Source of the DNA: Photorhabdus cinerea
GTDB lineage: Bacteria > Pseudomonadota > Gammaproteobacteria > Enterobacterales > Enterobacteriaceae
NCBI RefSeq assembly: GCF_011189575.1
Contig: NZ_PUJW01000002.1
Location: forward strand, 124,001 to 188,000
Direction: 5' to 3'
DNA length: 64,000 bases
Part shown: positions 36,631-44,238 of the stretch, piece by piece
How the letters are laid out: every line of letters begins with the position of its first letter
How positions within the stretch are numbered: position 1 is the first letter of the stretch
Made by a program: the position numbers and the translations under genes
The notes under the pieces: model-generated
The model's database searches: none
Seen by the model: the letters and a program-made list of their open reading frames with translations, nothing else
Told to the model about the DNA's origin: nothing

Positions 36631-37568
36631 CCATTAAGTTGATTTGTACCTCACACACGCCTTTGATGGATTTTTGTTCTCCAACTGAGACGACAGAAAA
36701 GCATGCTCGGCAGGTTTTTCAGCAACTGGCTGAACAGGTAAAAGCATATGATCCACAGTTAATTGTGATTTTCGCACCTGACCATTTTAATGGCTTCTTC
36801 TATGATCTCATGCCAGCGTTTTGTGTTGGAGTGAGGGCGAATGCTGTGGGGGATTGGGATATTGGTAAAGGGCCACTAAATGTTCCTGAAAACACAGCGA
36901 AAGAATTAATTTCTGCCTTATATAACGCAGGAATTGATGTTGCCCAATCCTGGCGGATGCAAGCTGATCATGGTTTTACTCAACCCTTGATGTTGCTTTG
37001 TCAGGATTTACAGCATTATCCAACCATCCCAATATTTATTAACTGTGCGGCCAGGCCATTACCTGGGTGCCATCGTGCAGTTGCGTTGGGCCGCGCAGTT
37101 GGTCAGTTTCTGTCTACTACAGATCAGCGGGTACTGCTGCTCGGTTCTGGTGGTTTATCACATGATCCACCGATATCGCAGATTGGACAGGCTTCGCCAC
37201 AAGTTGAGGAATTCTTGATAGCAGGCAGAAATCCAACAAAAGAGGCTCGTCAGAAACGGCAAAGCCGAGTGATTGCGGTTGGAGAAGCGTTGGTTCGTGG
37301 CGAAAATGTTGCTGTTCCATTGAGTCCCCAGTGGGATGACGAATTGCTGAATACTTTTTGTAGTGGAGATATACAGCGCCTTGCTTCATTAACGGATGAA
37401 GCAATCGACATTCAGGGTGGTAAAGGGGGACAGGAGATTCGCTGTTGGATTGCGGCTTTTGCAGCGCTTTCTGTTTATGGTGAATATCAGGTACAACGGC
37501 ATTATTACCAACCTATTCGGGAATGGTTGGCTGGGATGGCAATGGTCAGCGCTCAACCGGTGGCTTAA
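36627..37568 (+). CDS. mhpB: 2,3-dihydroxyphenylpropionate 1,2-dioxygenase MhpB
   Basis: The 313-residue type III extradiol dioxygenase has the metal/base histidines of the LigB family in CTSHTPLMD, FAPDHFNGF and QADHGFTQP. It opens the catechol ring between C1 and C2. E. coli keeps mhpB in the mhp operon; here it is inserted between hcaB and hcaD, so ring oxidation and ring cleavage are one transcript. Confidence 0.93.
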   Translation: MTIKLICTSHTPLMDFCSPTETTEKHARQVFQQLAEQVKAYDPQLIVIFAPDHFNGFFYDLMPAFCVGVRANAVGDWDIGKGPLNVPENTAKELISALYNAGIDVAQSWRMQADHGFTQPLMLLCQDLQHYPTIPIFINCAARPLPGCHRAVALGRAVGQFLSTTDQRVLLLGSGGLSHDPPISQIGQASPQVEEFLIAGRNPTKEARQKRQSRVIAVGEALVRGENVAVPLSPQWDDELLNTFCSGDIQRLASLTDEAIDIQGGKGGQEIRCWIAAFAALSVYGEYQVQRHYYQPIREWLAGMAMVSAQPVA

Positions 37569-37581
37569 ATAGGAGCGTAAT

Positions 37582-38757
37582 ATGCGAGGTCAGACTTTTA
37601 TTATTGTCGGGGCTGGGCAAGCGGGAGCTATGGCTGCCGCAACCTTGCGACAGCAACAGTTTGATGGTGATATTATTTTAATTGGTAAAGAATATCATGC
37701 GCCTTATGAGCGGCCTACCTTATCAAAAGAGTATCTGACGCAATCGGAAACAGAACCGAAGTATCTGTTCTCTGAAGAATTCTATCTGAATAACCGGATA
37801 GATTTGCGCATAGGTCAGCCGGTCAGCCATATTGTCCCATTGGAACATTGCGTGGTTATGGAAAATGGTGACAAGCTCAGGTATGACAAACTCCTGCTTA
37901 CAATGGGGGCGAGAGCCAGGCGGTTTCCGTTACTCGATCAACTGGGTGAAAATGTTTATACCTTGAGAACATTGGATGATGCGCAACGTTTACGCCAGGC
38001 GGTGAAAGAAGGTAAACGGGTTTTAGTTGTCGGTGGTGGTGTTATTGGTATGGAACTGGCGGCAACTTCTCGTGAACTGGGTGCAAACGTGACAGTTATT
38101 GAGCAGGCTGATAGTGTCATGGCACGTTGTGCCCCTCCGTTATTGCAGGACTATCTTTTGTATCGTCATCAAGAAAAAGGGGTTCAATTCTTCCTTGATA
38201 CCAATATTGTTTCCGCGCAAAAGCGGGGTGGTGAATTAGTTCTGATGTTGAACACTGGAGAAACGGTGATCGGGGATATCATTATTTATGGTATTGGTGC
38301 CGAATTCAGGGATAAGCTCGCGGTTGATGCGGGTTTGGTTACCAATGGGGGTATTGTCATTGACGATCACTGTCAGACTTCTGAGCAGGATATTTTTGCA
38401 GCCGGAGATGTTTGCCTCCAGAGAGAACCACTGACCGGTGAACTCCAGCACCGCGAAACCTGGGAAAATGCTAACCGCCAGGCGACTATTGCCGCGCATG
38501 CCATGATGGGGCTGGAGCCTCCGCAACTAGGTGCTCCGTGGTTCTGGACCGATCAATGGGGCATTAACATTCAAATGATTGGTAAAATGCAGGCTGAAAA
38601 TTGGCATATCAAAGGTGATTTGCAATCAGATAAAGCCATTTTGATCGGTACAGAAAATAAAATCTTAGTAGGTGCTGTTGCCATCAATCAGGGAAGGGAA
38701 ATGCGGAATTTACGGAAATTACTTGCTAATCCTACGGTTGTTTCGGTTTCGGTGTAA
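37582..38757 (+). CDS. hcaD: ferredoxin reductase HcaD
   Basis: This 391-residue FAD/NADH reductase has the FAD motif IIVGAGQAGAMAAATLR, the NADH motif VVGGGVIGMELAA (~148-160) and the second FAD motif DIFAAGDVCL. It passes electrons from NADH to HcaC. It lies 13 bases after mhpB with GGAG before the ATG and ends the operon; a strong hairpin follows. Confidence 0.94.
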   Translation: MRGQTFIIVGAGQAGAMAAATLRQQQFDGDIILIGKEYHAPYERPTLSKEYLTQSETEPKYLFSEEFYLNNRIDLRIGQPVSHIVPLEHCVVMENGDKLRYDKLLLTMGARARRFPLLDQLGENVYTLRTLDDAQRLRQAVKEGKRVLVVGGGVIGMELAATSRELGANVTVIEQADSVMARCAPPLLQDYLLYRHQEKGVQFFLDTNIVSAQKRGGELVLMLNTGETVIGDIIIYGIGAEFRDKLAVDAGLVTNGGIVIDDHCQTSEQDIFAAGDVCLQREPLTGELQHRETWENANRQATIAAHAMMGLEPPQLGAPWFWTDQWGINIQMIGKMQAENWHIKGDLQSDKAILIGTENKILVGAVAINQGREMRNLRKLLANPTVVSVSV

Positions 38758-38802
38758 TATTTGAATAGCTAGCTTGTATATAAGTGGTTTTATTATTGAA
38801 TT

Positions 38803-38826
38803 CGGTGACCGTTTAGATGGTCACCG
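38803..38826. terminator. terminator after hcaD (bidirectional)
   Basis: CGGTGACC and GGTCACCG form a perfect 8-bp GC-rich stem around an eight-base loop, flanked by AT. It lies between hcaD and a convergent small gene. Confidence 0.75.
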
Positions 38827-38850
38827 ATTATACTCAATTAAGGCAATGAA

Positions 38851-39141
38851 CTATCTTACAAGTAACGGTTTTATTACATACCCATTTTCTGTCACTCGAT
38901 TTTCTCCGACAATAATCTTAGTATCAGGTAAAACGAAATATGAATATATGATTTTTAGCCTTCTGACTGACATGATATAACCACGCCAATCGTCGACAAC
39001 CCAAGGATCTTTGGAACCTCCAGGAACTATAGTCACATAATCGTCGGACACTTTGTATTGTGCTTGATCAGTGCTCCAGTAGTTAATTGCAACTTCAATT
39101 ATGTCACATTTCGTATTGTTGGTAACGTGAATCATGCCCAT
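38851..39141 (-). CDS. small protein of unknown function, tandem copy A
   Basis: This 96-residue protein has no signal peptide and is predicted to be beta-rich, opening MGMIHVTNNTKCDIIEVAIN and containing WRGYIMSVRRL and LPDTKIIVGENRVTENGYVI. Copy B lies 91 bp upstream on the same strand and shares most residues, including the 3' half almost exactly. I do not recognise the family; the aromatic strands recall small lectin-like or cytolysin-like folds, but that is a guess. A GGGAG sequence precedes the ATG. Confidence 0.7.
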   Translation of the reverse strand: MGMIHVTNNTKCDIIEVAINYWSTDQAQYKVSDDYVTIVPGGSKDPWVVDDWRGYIMSVRRLKIIYSYFVLPDTKIIVGENRVTENGYVIKPLLVR

Positions 39142-39232
39142 ATTACAACTCCCTTACTATTTCAATCTGATTTCATTAAGATTTGATTTATTAGGATGCT
39201 GTTTCGGACTAACAACATTAAATATAAATGAA

Positions 39233-39523
39233 CTAGCTTACCAATAAAGGTCTTATCACATACTCATTTTCTGTTACTCGATTTTCTCCGACAATAATTT
39301 TGGTGTCAGGTAAAATGAAATATGAAGCTGTGATTCCTAACTTTTTGACTGACATGATATAACCGCGCGAATCTTCAACAAACCAAGCAGCCCTAAAATA
39401 TCCAGGATTGATATTAAAATAATTGTCGGACACTGTGAATCGTGCGTAATCAGTGCTCCAGTAGTTAATTGAAACTTCAATCGTATCATTTTTCGTATTG
39501 TTGGTAACATGAATCATGCCCAT
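39233..39523 (-). CDS. small protein of unknown function, tandem copy B
   Basis: The paralogue of the 38851-39141 gene, with 96 residues when started at ATG 39523 (GAGGGG upstream; the ORF's earlier Met lies inside that ribosome-binding site). Divergence is concentrated in the middle (YFNINPGYFRAAWFVED). The ~75 bases upstream of both copies are also similar, so gene and promoter were duplicated together. Function unknown. Confidence 0.7.
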   Translation of the reverse strand: MGMIHVTNNTKNDTIEVSINYWSTDYARFTVSDNYFNINPGYFRAAWFVEDSRGYIMSVKKLGITASYFILPDTKIIVGENRVTENEYVIRPLLVS

Positions 39524-39732
39524 ATTACAACCCCTCACTATTCCAATCTGATTTTATTAAGATTTGACTTATTAGGATGTTGCTTTGGACTAACAACATT
39601 AAGTGTAGATGAGAAAATCCTATTTAATCTGATATTCTTTATGGTTTTCATTTCATAAAATAACTGATCACTACAATTAATATTTGAAATAAATTATCAA
39701 AGCAGTTTTTAATTTAAACTATCGGATGATTT

Positions 39733-39772
39733 ATTACGGTTTGAAACGAGTTAAATTTTTTCAAACCGTAAT
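39733..39772 (-). terminator. terminator after the first OppA-like gene
   Basis: ATTACGGTTTGAAA and its exact complement form a 14-bp perfect stem with a 12-base loop, 39 bases beyond the stop of the reverse-strand gene at 39811. Confidence 0.7.
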
Positions 39773-39810
39773 GTTTATTTAAATGCTATAATAACTCCAG
39801 TATTGTCCGG

Positions 39811-41421
39811 TTAGTGTTTAATAACATAAAGATCTTTCGACGATATAAAACCGAGAGGGCTGATATAATATCCGCCAATATAAGGTTTTACCAGTTTGGC
39901 ACTAACATAATGGTAAATAGGAATTGCTGGAATATCTTTTGCCAAAATATTCTCTGCTTGCTGAAAATATGTTGGATCATTTGTTGCCTTAGCTTTCTGG
40001 ATCAGGTCATCATAAATATCATTACTATATAATGAGGTATTATTAGAGCTATTGGTAACAAAATTATTTAAAAACGATGCTGGATGATCATAATCAGCCA
40101 TCCATGCATGTCTTACGACATCAAAATTACCTTGATGCATTGTATCTAACATGGTTTTCCATTCTTGATTTAGTAAAATGGCATCTACCCCTAGATTTTT
40201 CTTCCACATTGAGGACACTGCAATAGCAATTCTCTTATGATCTTCTGATGTATTATAAAGAAGATTAAATTTCAACGGGTTATTTCTATTATAACCGGCT
40301 TCATTCAATAACTGCCGGGCTTTTTCAATTTTTTTCGCCAGTGTCCATGATGCATAATCAGGTTGTTTTAAATCTATTCCACTTGTATTTGGCGGGGTAT
40401 GATTATAAGCAGATTTTTGACCTTGCCCTAATACCTTATTTGCTATGATATTTTTATCTAAAGCTAAATTTAATGCCTGTCTGACTCTAACATCATTAAA
40501 AGGTGCTTTCCGGGTATTAAATCCATAATAGTAAACACCTAATGTAGGTGAAATATGAACCTGATTGCCTAATTTGGTTTTTAAAGAGTCAAATAAAACT
40601 GATGGAATGCTTTTTGTTATATCTATTTCTCCCGATAAATAGCGACTTACGGCTGCTGTTGCTGATGTTATGGCAAGATAAGTGACTTTATTAATAACGG
40701 TATGTTCATTGTCCCAATATTGTTGATTCCTGACTCCAACTATCTTTTCATTGACAATCCATTCCGATAATTTAAATGGCCCGCTGCCGACAAACACATC
40801 CGGTTGAGTCCATTTCTCACCATATCTTTCAACAGCTTTTTGACTGATTGGCACCATAACCGGATGGGCCAGCATCTGTAAGAAATAGGATAGCGGTTGT
40901 TCTAACGTCACTTCTACTGTTAAGTTATCCAATGCTTTTACACCTAATTCTTCAGTTTTTTTCTTTCCAGCAAGAATATCTCTGGCATTTACAATATGCA
41001 TGTTTTCAATATAACTGCCATATGGAGATGCTATTTGCGGATCAATTAAACGTCGCCAACTAAAAACCACATCATGCGCAGTAATCGGTGAACCATCAGA
41101 CCACTTTATTCCTTCTTTGAGATGAAATACCCATATTTTATTATCTTTAGTTTCCCAACGGGCAGCTAAACCAGGATGTAACTTTCCATCACGTTCTATA
41201 CTGATTAATCCACTAAAAAAGTCATTGATAATATCAAATTCAACATCACTTTCAACTTTATGGACATCAAGAGAAGCGGGTTCTGAACTATTATTACGGA
41301 CAATTTCTTGATTAATTGCCAATTGTGTGTCTGGTGGAATAATTGCTGCATGAGATAATGTCAAACTCCCAATTATTATTCCTGTGAATAAAGATATATT
41401 TCTTACCGCCTTTTTCATCAT
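39811..41421 (-). CDS. OppA/MppA-like periplasmic peptide-binding protein, copy 1
   Basis: The 536-residue protein has a signal peptide (MMKKAVRNISLFTGIIIGSLTLSHA) and the SBP_bac_5 signature NEPASLD-like NNSSEPASLDVHKVE, WSDGSPITAHDVVFSW and FNDVRVRQALNLALDK. The family delivers oligopeptides to Opp ABC transporters. No membrane or ATPase subunits are nearby, so it must share a transporter elsewhere or bind a peptide for signalling. A close paralogue lies at 44239-45846 with a remnant of a third between. Confidence 0.92.
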   Translation of the reverse strand: MMKKAVRNISLFTGIIIGSLTLSHAAIIPPDTQLAINQEIVRNNSSEPASLDVHKVESDVEFDIINDFFSGLISIERDGKLHPGLAARWETKDNKIWVFHLKEGIKWSDGSPITAHDVVFSWRRLIDPQIASPYGSYIENMHIVNARDILAGKKKTEELGVKALDNLTVEVTLEQPLSYFLQMLAHPVMVPISQKAVERYGEKWTQPDVFVGSGPFKLSEWIVNEKIVGVRNQQYWDNEHTVINKVTYLAITSATAAVSRYLSGEIDITKSIPSVLFDSLKTKLGNQVHISPTLGVYYYGFNTRKAPFNDVRVRQALNLALDKNIIANKVLGQGQKSAYNHTPPNTSGIDLKQPDYASWTLAKKIEKARQLLNEAGYNRNNPLKFNLLYNTSEDHKRIAIAVSSMWKKNLGVDAILLNQEWKTMLDTMHQGNFDVVRHAWMADYDHPASFLNNFVTNSSNNTSLYSNDIYDDLIQKAKATNDPTYFQQAENILAKDIPAIPIYHYVSAKLVKPYIGGYYISPLGFISSKDLYVIKH

Positions 41422-41537
41422 AATTTCTCCAATAAGCTCACATTTTTTAGAATTTAAACTGCAAATTGAGCAATACCTGATATTTGCTTTTCTGTAAATT
41501 ACTCTGTCTAGGTAAGTAAACAGGGATAATTATAGAT

Positions 41538-41620
41538 ATACCCGTTATCTTTCAAGTTGCCTCTTTGTCGGCTGCACTCACTCACCCCGGTCACATAGTT
41601 ATCTATGCTCCCGGGGATTT
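41538..41620. repeat. truncated ERIC-type repeat, copy 6
   Basis: It starts ATACCCGTTATCTTTCAAGT like copy 1 and runs through GCTCCCGGGGATT, then stops abruptly; the right arm is missing. The break joins directly to a truncated coding remnant. Confidence 0.8.
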
Positions 41621-41762
41621 GTCCCATTTTATAGTAGAGGCGGTGCGGTCACACATATTGGAGCTGACCGCGGAACAGATTAAGGTTTCTAACGCGGATA
41701 TAAGCGAAATGGATCTAACTTCGATGGTAGATGAGGCTCTGGACTGGGCGCGTAAACACTGA
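41621..41762 (+). pseudogene. C-terminal remnant of a small DNA-binding/antitoxin-like gene
   Basis: From the ERIC breakpoint the frame reads HFIVEAVRSHILELTAEQIK and ends DEALDWARKH, an acidic helix-rich tail as found in small antitoxins. The natural N-terminus is replaced by ERIC sequence, and the only in-frame start lies inside the ERIC element. It is probably inactive. Family assignment is tentative. Confidence 0.45.
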
Positions 41763-41899
41763 TAAAAGTTGTTCTTGATTGATATCAGTTGATAAGGAAA
41801 GGGCAGATTTTTGATCACGGTACAGGTGGATAAGATTTGCATTGGTTAACGATTGTATGTATATTTTTTGTATCATCAGTCGTTAATATGAGGTGCATT

Positions 41900-42589
41900 A
41901 TGCAAGTTTTATATAGGAGAACCAGTCTTGATAGTAACGTGGCGGTTTCTCATCATGAGTACGATGATGCAGATGCAGCGGCTGATCGCCTTGAGAATAT
42001 CGTAAAAGAATTGGCAAATAATATCCGTAGTCAAGGTAATGCTGGTATTAAGCGTCAGTTAGCGTTGCCGGATAACCAGTTTCTAGTCAGCATGTTGTTT
42101 CAGGCTATGCCGGCGTGGGCGCTGTCTGAACTGACGCCAGAAAAGAGAAGGCTACTCAACCGTGTGCGTAGTCGCGCGCGTTTTTTTGACAATGTACGTG
42201 AAAATGGCGGGGTGTTAAGTTCTGCTGAAGTAGCAAAGCTGTTGGGTGTCAGTAAGGTAACGGTTAAAAAGAAAAAGGACACCGGTAAATTATTGGCTCT
42301 TGAACAGGATGGTGAGTTTATCTATCCCGTTTTTCAGTTTTCAGATGATGAAAGTAAAAGTGAAAAAGGTGTGCTGAAAGGAATGGCGGAGATTCTACCT
42401 CACCTGAGTCGTTTCAGCGGCGTGATGCAGTACGGCTTTTTCGCGCAGAAACGTAACGTGCTGGATTATCGCCTGCCGGAGGATCAAGAATTCACTATCA
42501 TCGATATACTGCGAGAGGGTATTTCGGATGATAAACTTCAGGCAATTATTCGCTTGGCTAAGTTATTTGGTACTCAAGACGCCGCATAA
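41900..42589 (+). CDS. RES-type antitoxin (HTH plus Xre/MbcA/ParS-like toxin-binding tail)
   Basis: The 229-residue protein has a central helix-turn-helix (SSAEVAKLLGVSKVTVKKKK) and a C-terminal tail IIDILREGISDDKLQAIIRL, then AKLFGTQDAA, which matches the toxin-binding end of antitoxins paired with RES toxins. ATG 41900 is preferred (GAGGTG upstream); the longer frame adds 21 hydrophobic residues. The RES-domain gene lies convergent, 42 bases beyond the stop, instead of downstream in the same operon. A homologue is at 50449-51129. Confidence 0.75.
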   Translation: MQVLYRRTSLDSNVAVSHHEYDDADAAADRLENIVKELANNIRSQGNAGIKRQLALPDNQFLVSMLFQAMPAWALSELTPEKRRLLNRVRSRARFFDNVRENGGVLSSAEVAKLLGVSKVTVKKKKDTGKLLALEQDGEFIYPVFQFSDDESKSEKGVLKGMAEILPHLSRFSGVMQYGFFAQKRNVLDYRLPEDQEFTIIDILREGISDDKLQAIIRLAKLFGTQDAA

Positions 42590-42597
42590 TAAAAAAA

Positions 42598-42624
42598 GGG
42601 TAACTGCTTCTTTTGCTAGTTACC
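42598..42624. terminator. terminator shared by the convergent antitoxin and RES genes
   Basis: GGGTAACT and AGTTACCC form a perfect 8-bp stem preceded by an A-run (T-run on the other strand), in the 42-bp gap between the two stops. Confidence 0.7.
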
Positions 42625-42631
42625 CATTCTG

Positions 42632-43255
42632 TCATATTACTGGAATATCCAGGTCGTTCACCAGAATGTCTTCGGCTATTTCCCCTTCGTACTCAAAATC
42701 TCTAAGCACTTTTAGCTCTGCGGTGTGTATCACGCCTTTACCCGATGGATCGTTATGCCAAAGTACTACGCAGGGTTCGAGTGTGACATTAGACATGTAG
42801 ACTAGCCCGTTTGCGTGTGGTAACAGCTTCGCGGCGAGCTTCTGGGTGTTCCGATAGTCTGTTCCAGTTGGTTGATGGGCGGTTACGTGCATTTTCGGCG
42901 CAAGCAGGGTAATGTCCACAACGCGCAAGTCCTTTTCTGTCACCAATGTAACCATGTGGTATTCGTCTAGTTCTCGGTCTGTAATAGCTGGCAGGTTTTG
43001 AAATACCTCTTTCATCGATGTTCTCGGTGAGTTGGCTAGATACAGGCTGCCATTTGAACCGTTTGTTAGCCCGTATCGAGAGTGTTCCCCGTTGTGGTTA
43101 AAGAACACGCCACTGCCTGCATGCTCACCCTCTTGCAGTCGATAAAAAACCGTGCCGGCTGAAATGGTGATGATGCTTTGTGTGATTTTATCGATGGTGA
43201 GTGTATTGATCTTCTTTGCCACCGAATCGGGGGTCTCACCTGATTTTGTTACCAT
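42632..43255 (-). CDS. RES-domain protein, probable NAD+-degrading toxin
   Basis: The 207-residue protein carries a RES fold: Arg39 in TVFYRLQ, RYGL at 60-63, then LYLANSPRTSMKEVF with Ser and Glu83 where the Arg-Glu-Ser triad is expected. RES toxins of other bacteria, including Photorhabdus, degrade NAD+ and cause stasis (established for the family). The ATG is preceded by AAGGA. The antitoxin-like gene lies convergent to it, so the two are transcribed separately. Whether it is active cannot be judged from sequence. Confidence 0.8.
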   Translation of the reverse strand: MVTKSGETPDSVAKKINTLTIDKITQSIITISAGTVFYRLQEGEHAGSGVFFNHNGEHSRYGLTNGSNGSLYLANSPRTSMKEVFQNLPAITDRELDEYHMVTLVTEKDLRVVDITLLAPKMHVTAHQPTGTDYRNTQKLAAKLLPHANGLVYMSNVTLEPCVVLWHNDPSGKGVIHTAELKVLRDFEYEGEIAEDILVNDLDIPVI

Positions 43256-43922
43256 TGAACATTCCTTTATTCCTGCCTGTTTCAGCTATAAGTTGTCTCC
43301 GGTCTGGTTACGACAAAAGTGTAACGCCGGACATTTGTCCAGTAACTAAAAGTGTATTATAGAAAAGGGATCGCACAAGGGGGGACGGTACATGTTTTGA
43401 TAAATAAAGTTAAATATGAGACCTAACCCGCTCGGGGGGCGTAACGACAACTTGAATTTACATTGATGACAACCTGTATGAAAAAGAGAAAGGATATGGT
43501 GATTGTGTTTAATAACGCCAGTAGATTTTTCGACGATGTAAAATAAGATTGGCTTATATAATCTCAATTGATATCAAAATAATCTCGATATATTGTAATT
43601 AACATTGTTTCTTATTCTTGATTCTGTAAAATAATATCCACACTCAGACTTATCTCTATTTAATTTGTGGCAGAGAAATTATTAATAACAAAATGGAATA
43701 ATAAATCAATTATCAAGATTTATATTGATGATTGATTTATTACATAATTATACTATTGTTTAATTAGCAGGATAGGTTTGTTTTCTGAAAATATAGGGAT
43801 TACATCAACCAACTGCAAATCAGTAGATTTCTCTATATCATTAATTTGTGATGTCATTAAAGAAATTGATAATGATGAATAATAAACAACTGTATTCCAC
43901 ATGAATACTATAGGGTAAGATT
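43256..43922. other. 667-bp region upstream of the RES gene
   Basis: This AT-rich stretch lies between the divergent RES gene and a small plus-strand gene. It holds the RES promoter and a short remnant of an OppA-like 3' end (43505-43565). No complete gene is visible. Confidence 0.5.
43505..43565 (-). pseudogene. 3' remnant of a third OppA-like gene
   Basis: GTGTTTAATAAC, then TTTCGACGATGTAAAA, matches the last ~60 bases of both OppA-like genes (39814... and 44242...) in the same orientation, including the stop-proximal SSKDLYVIKH codons, with a few changes. The rest of the gene is gone. Confidence 0.5.
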
Positions 43923-44168
43923 ATGCCGCGTGTGAGAATTCCGATAAGATATAATCTAAGTCCGATAACAATTCGGGCATGGATGGAGAAGTGGGGAAAG
44001 AAATCCGGAGTAAACTGGGGCGTAGATTGGCGTGAGGTTGATTATAGAGGGAATGAAATTATAATTCCTTTTAATGGTGGAAATGTCGATGAGCTAAATA
44101 AAGTGATTAAAGAAGATATGTGTTCTTTTGATAATACTATTGCAGAATTTGAATTTGTATCTGATTAA
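43923..44168 (+). CDS. small protein of unknown function (81 aa)
   Basis: This protein opens MPRVRIPIRYNLSPITIRAW and has a Trp-rich middle (WGVDWREVDY) and an acidic C-terminus. AGGGTAAG precedes the ATG, and a good terminator follows directly. These support a real gene, but I recognise no family. It lies between the RES locus and the second OppA-like gene. Confidence 0.6.
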   Translation: MPRVRIPIRYNLSPITIRAWMEKWGKKSGVNWGVDWREVDYRGNEIIIPFNGGNVDELNKVIKEDMCSFDNTIAEFEFVSD

Positions 44169-44181
44169 TCAATCGTCCTTT

Positions 44182-44212
44182 AAAAGGGAAGTCGATCACT
44201 AACTTCCCTTTT
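44182..44212. terminator. terminator between the 81-aa gene and OppA-like copy 2
   Basis: AAAAGGGAAGT and ACTTCCCTTTT form a perfect 11-bp stem with a short loop and T-run. It lies between two convergent genes. Confidence 0.8.
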
Positions 44213-44238
44213 ATTTAAAATACTACAATAATATCACA

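Noticed and set aside
42100..42282. Reverse 60-codon frame inside the RES antitoxin gene
   Set aside because: It is antisense to a coding region with a recognisable HTH; it is a shadow.
43346..43567. Reverse 73-codon frame upstream of the RES gene
   Set aside because: It has no ribosome binding site or family similarity and overlaps the OppA-like remnant in a different frame.
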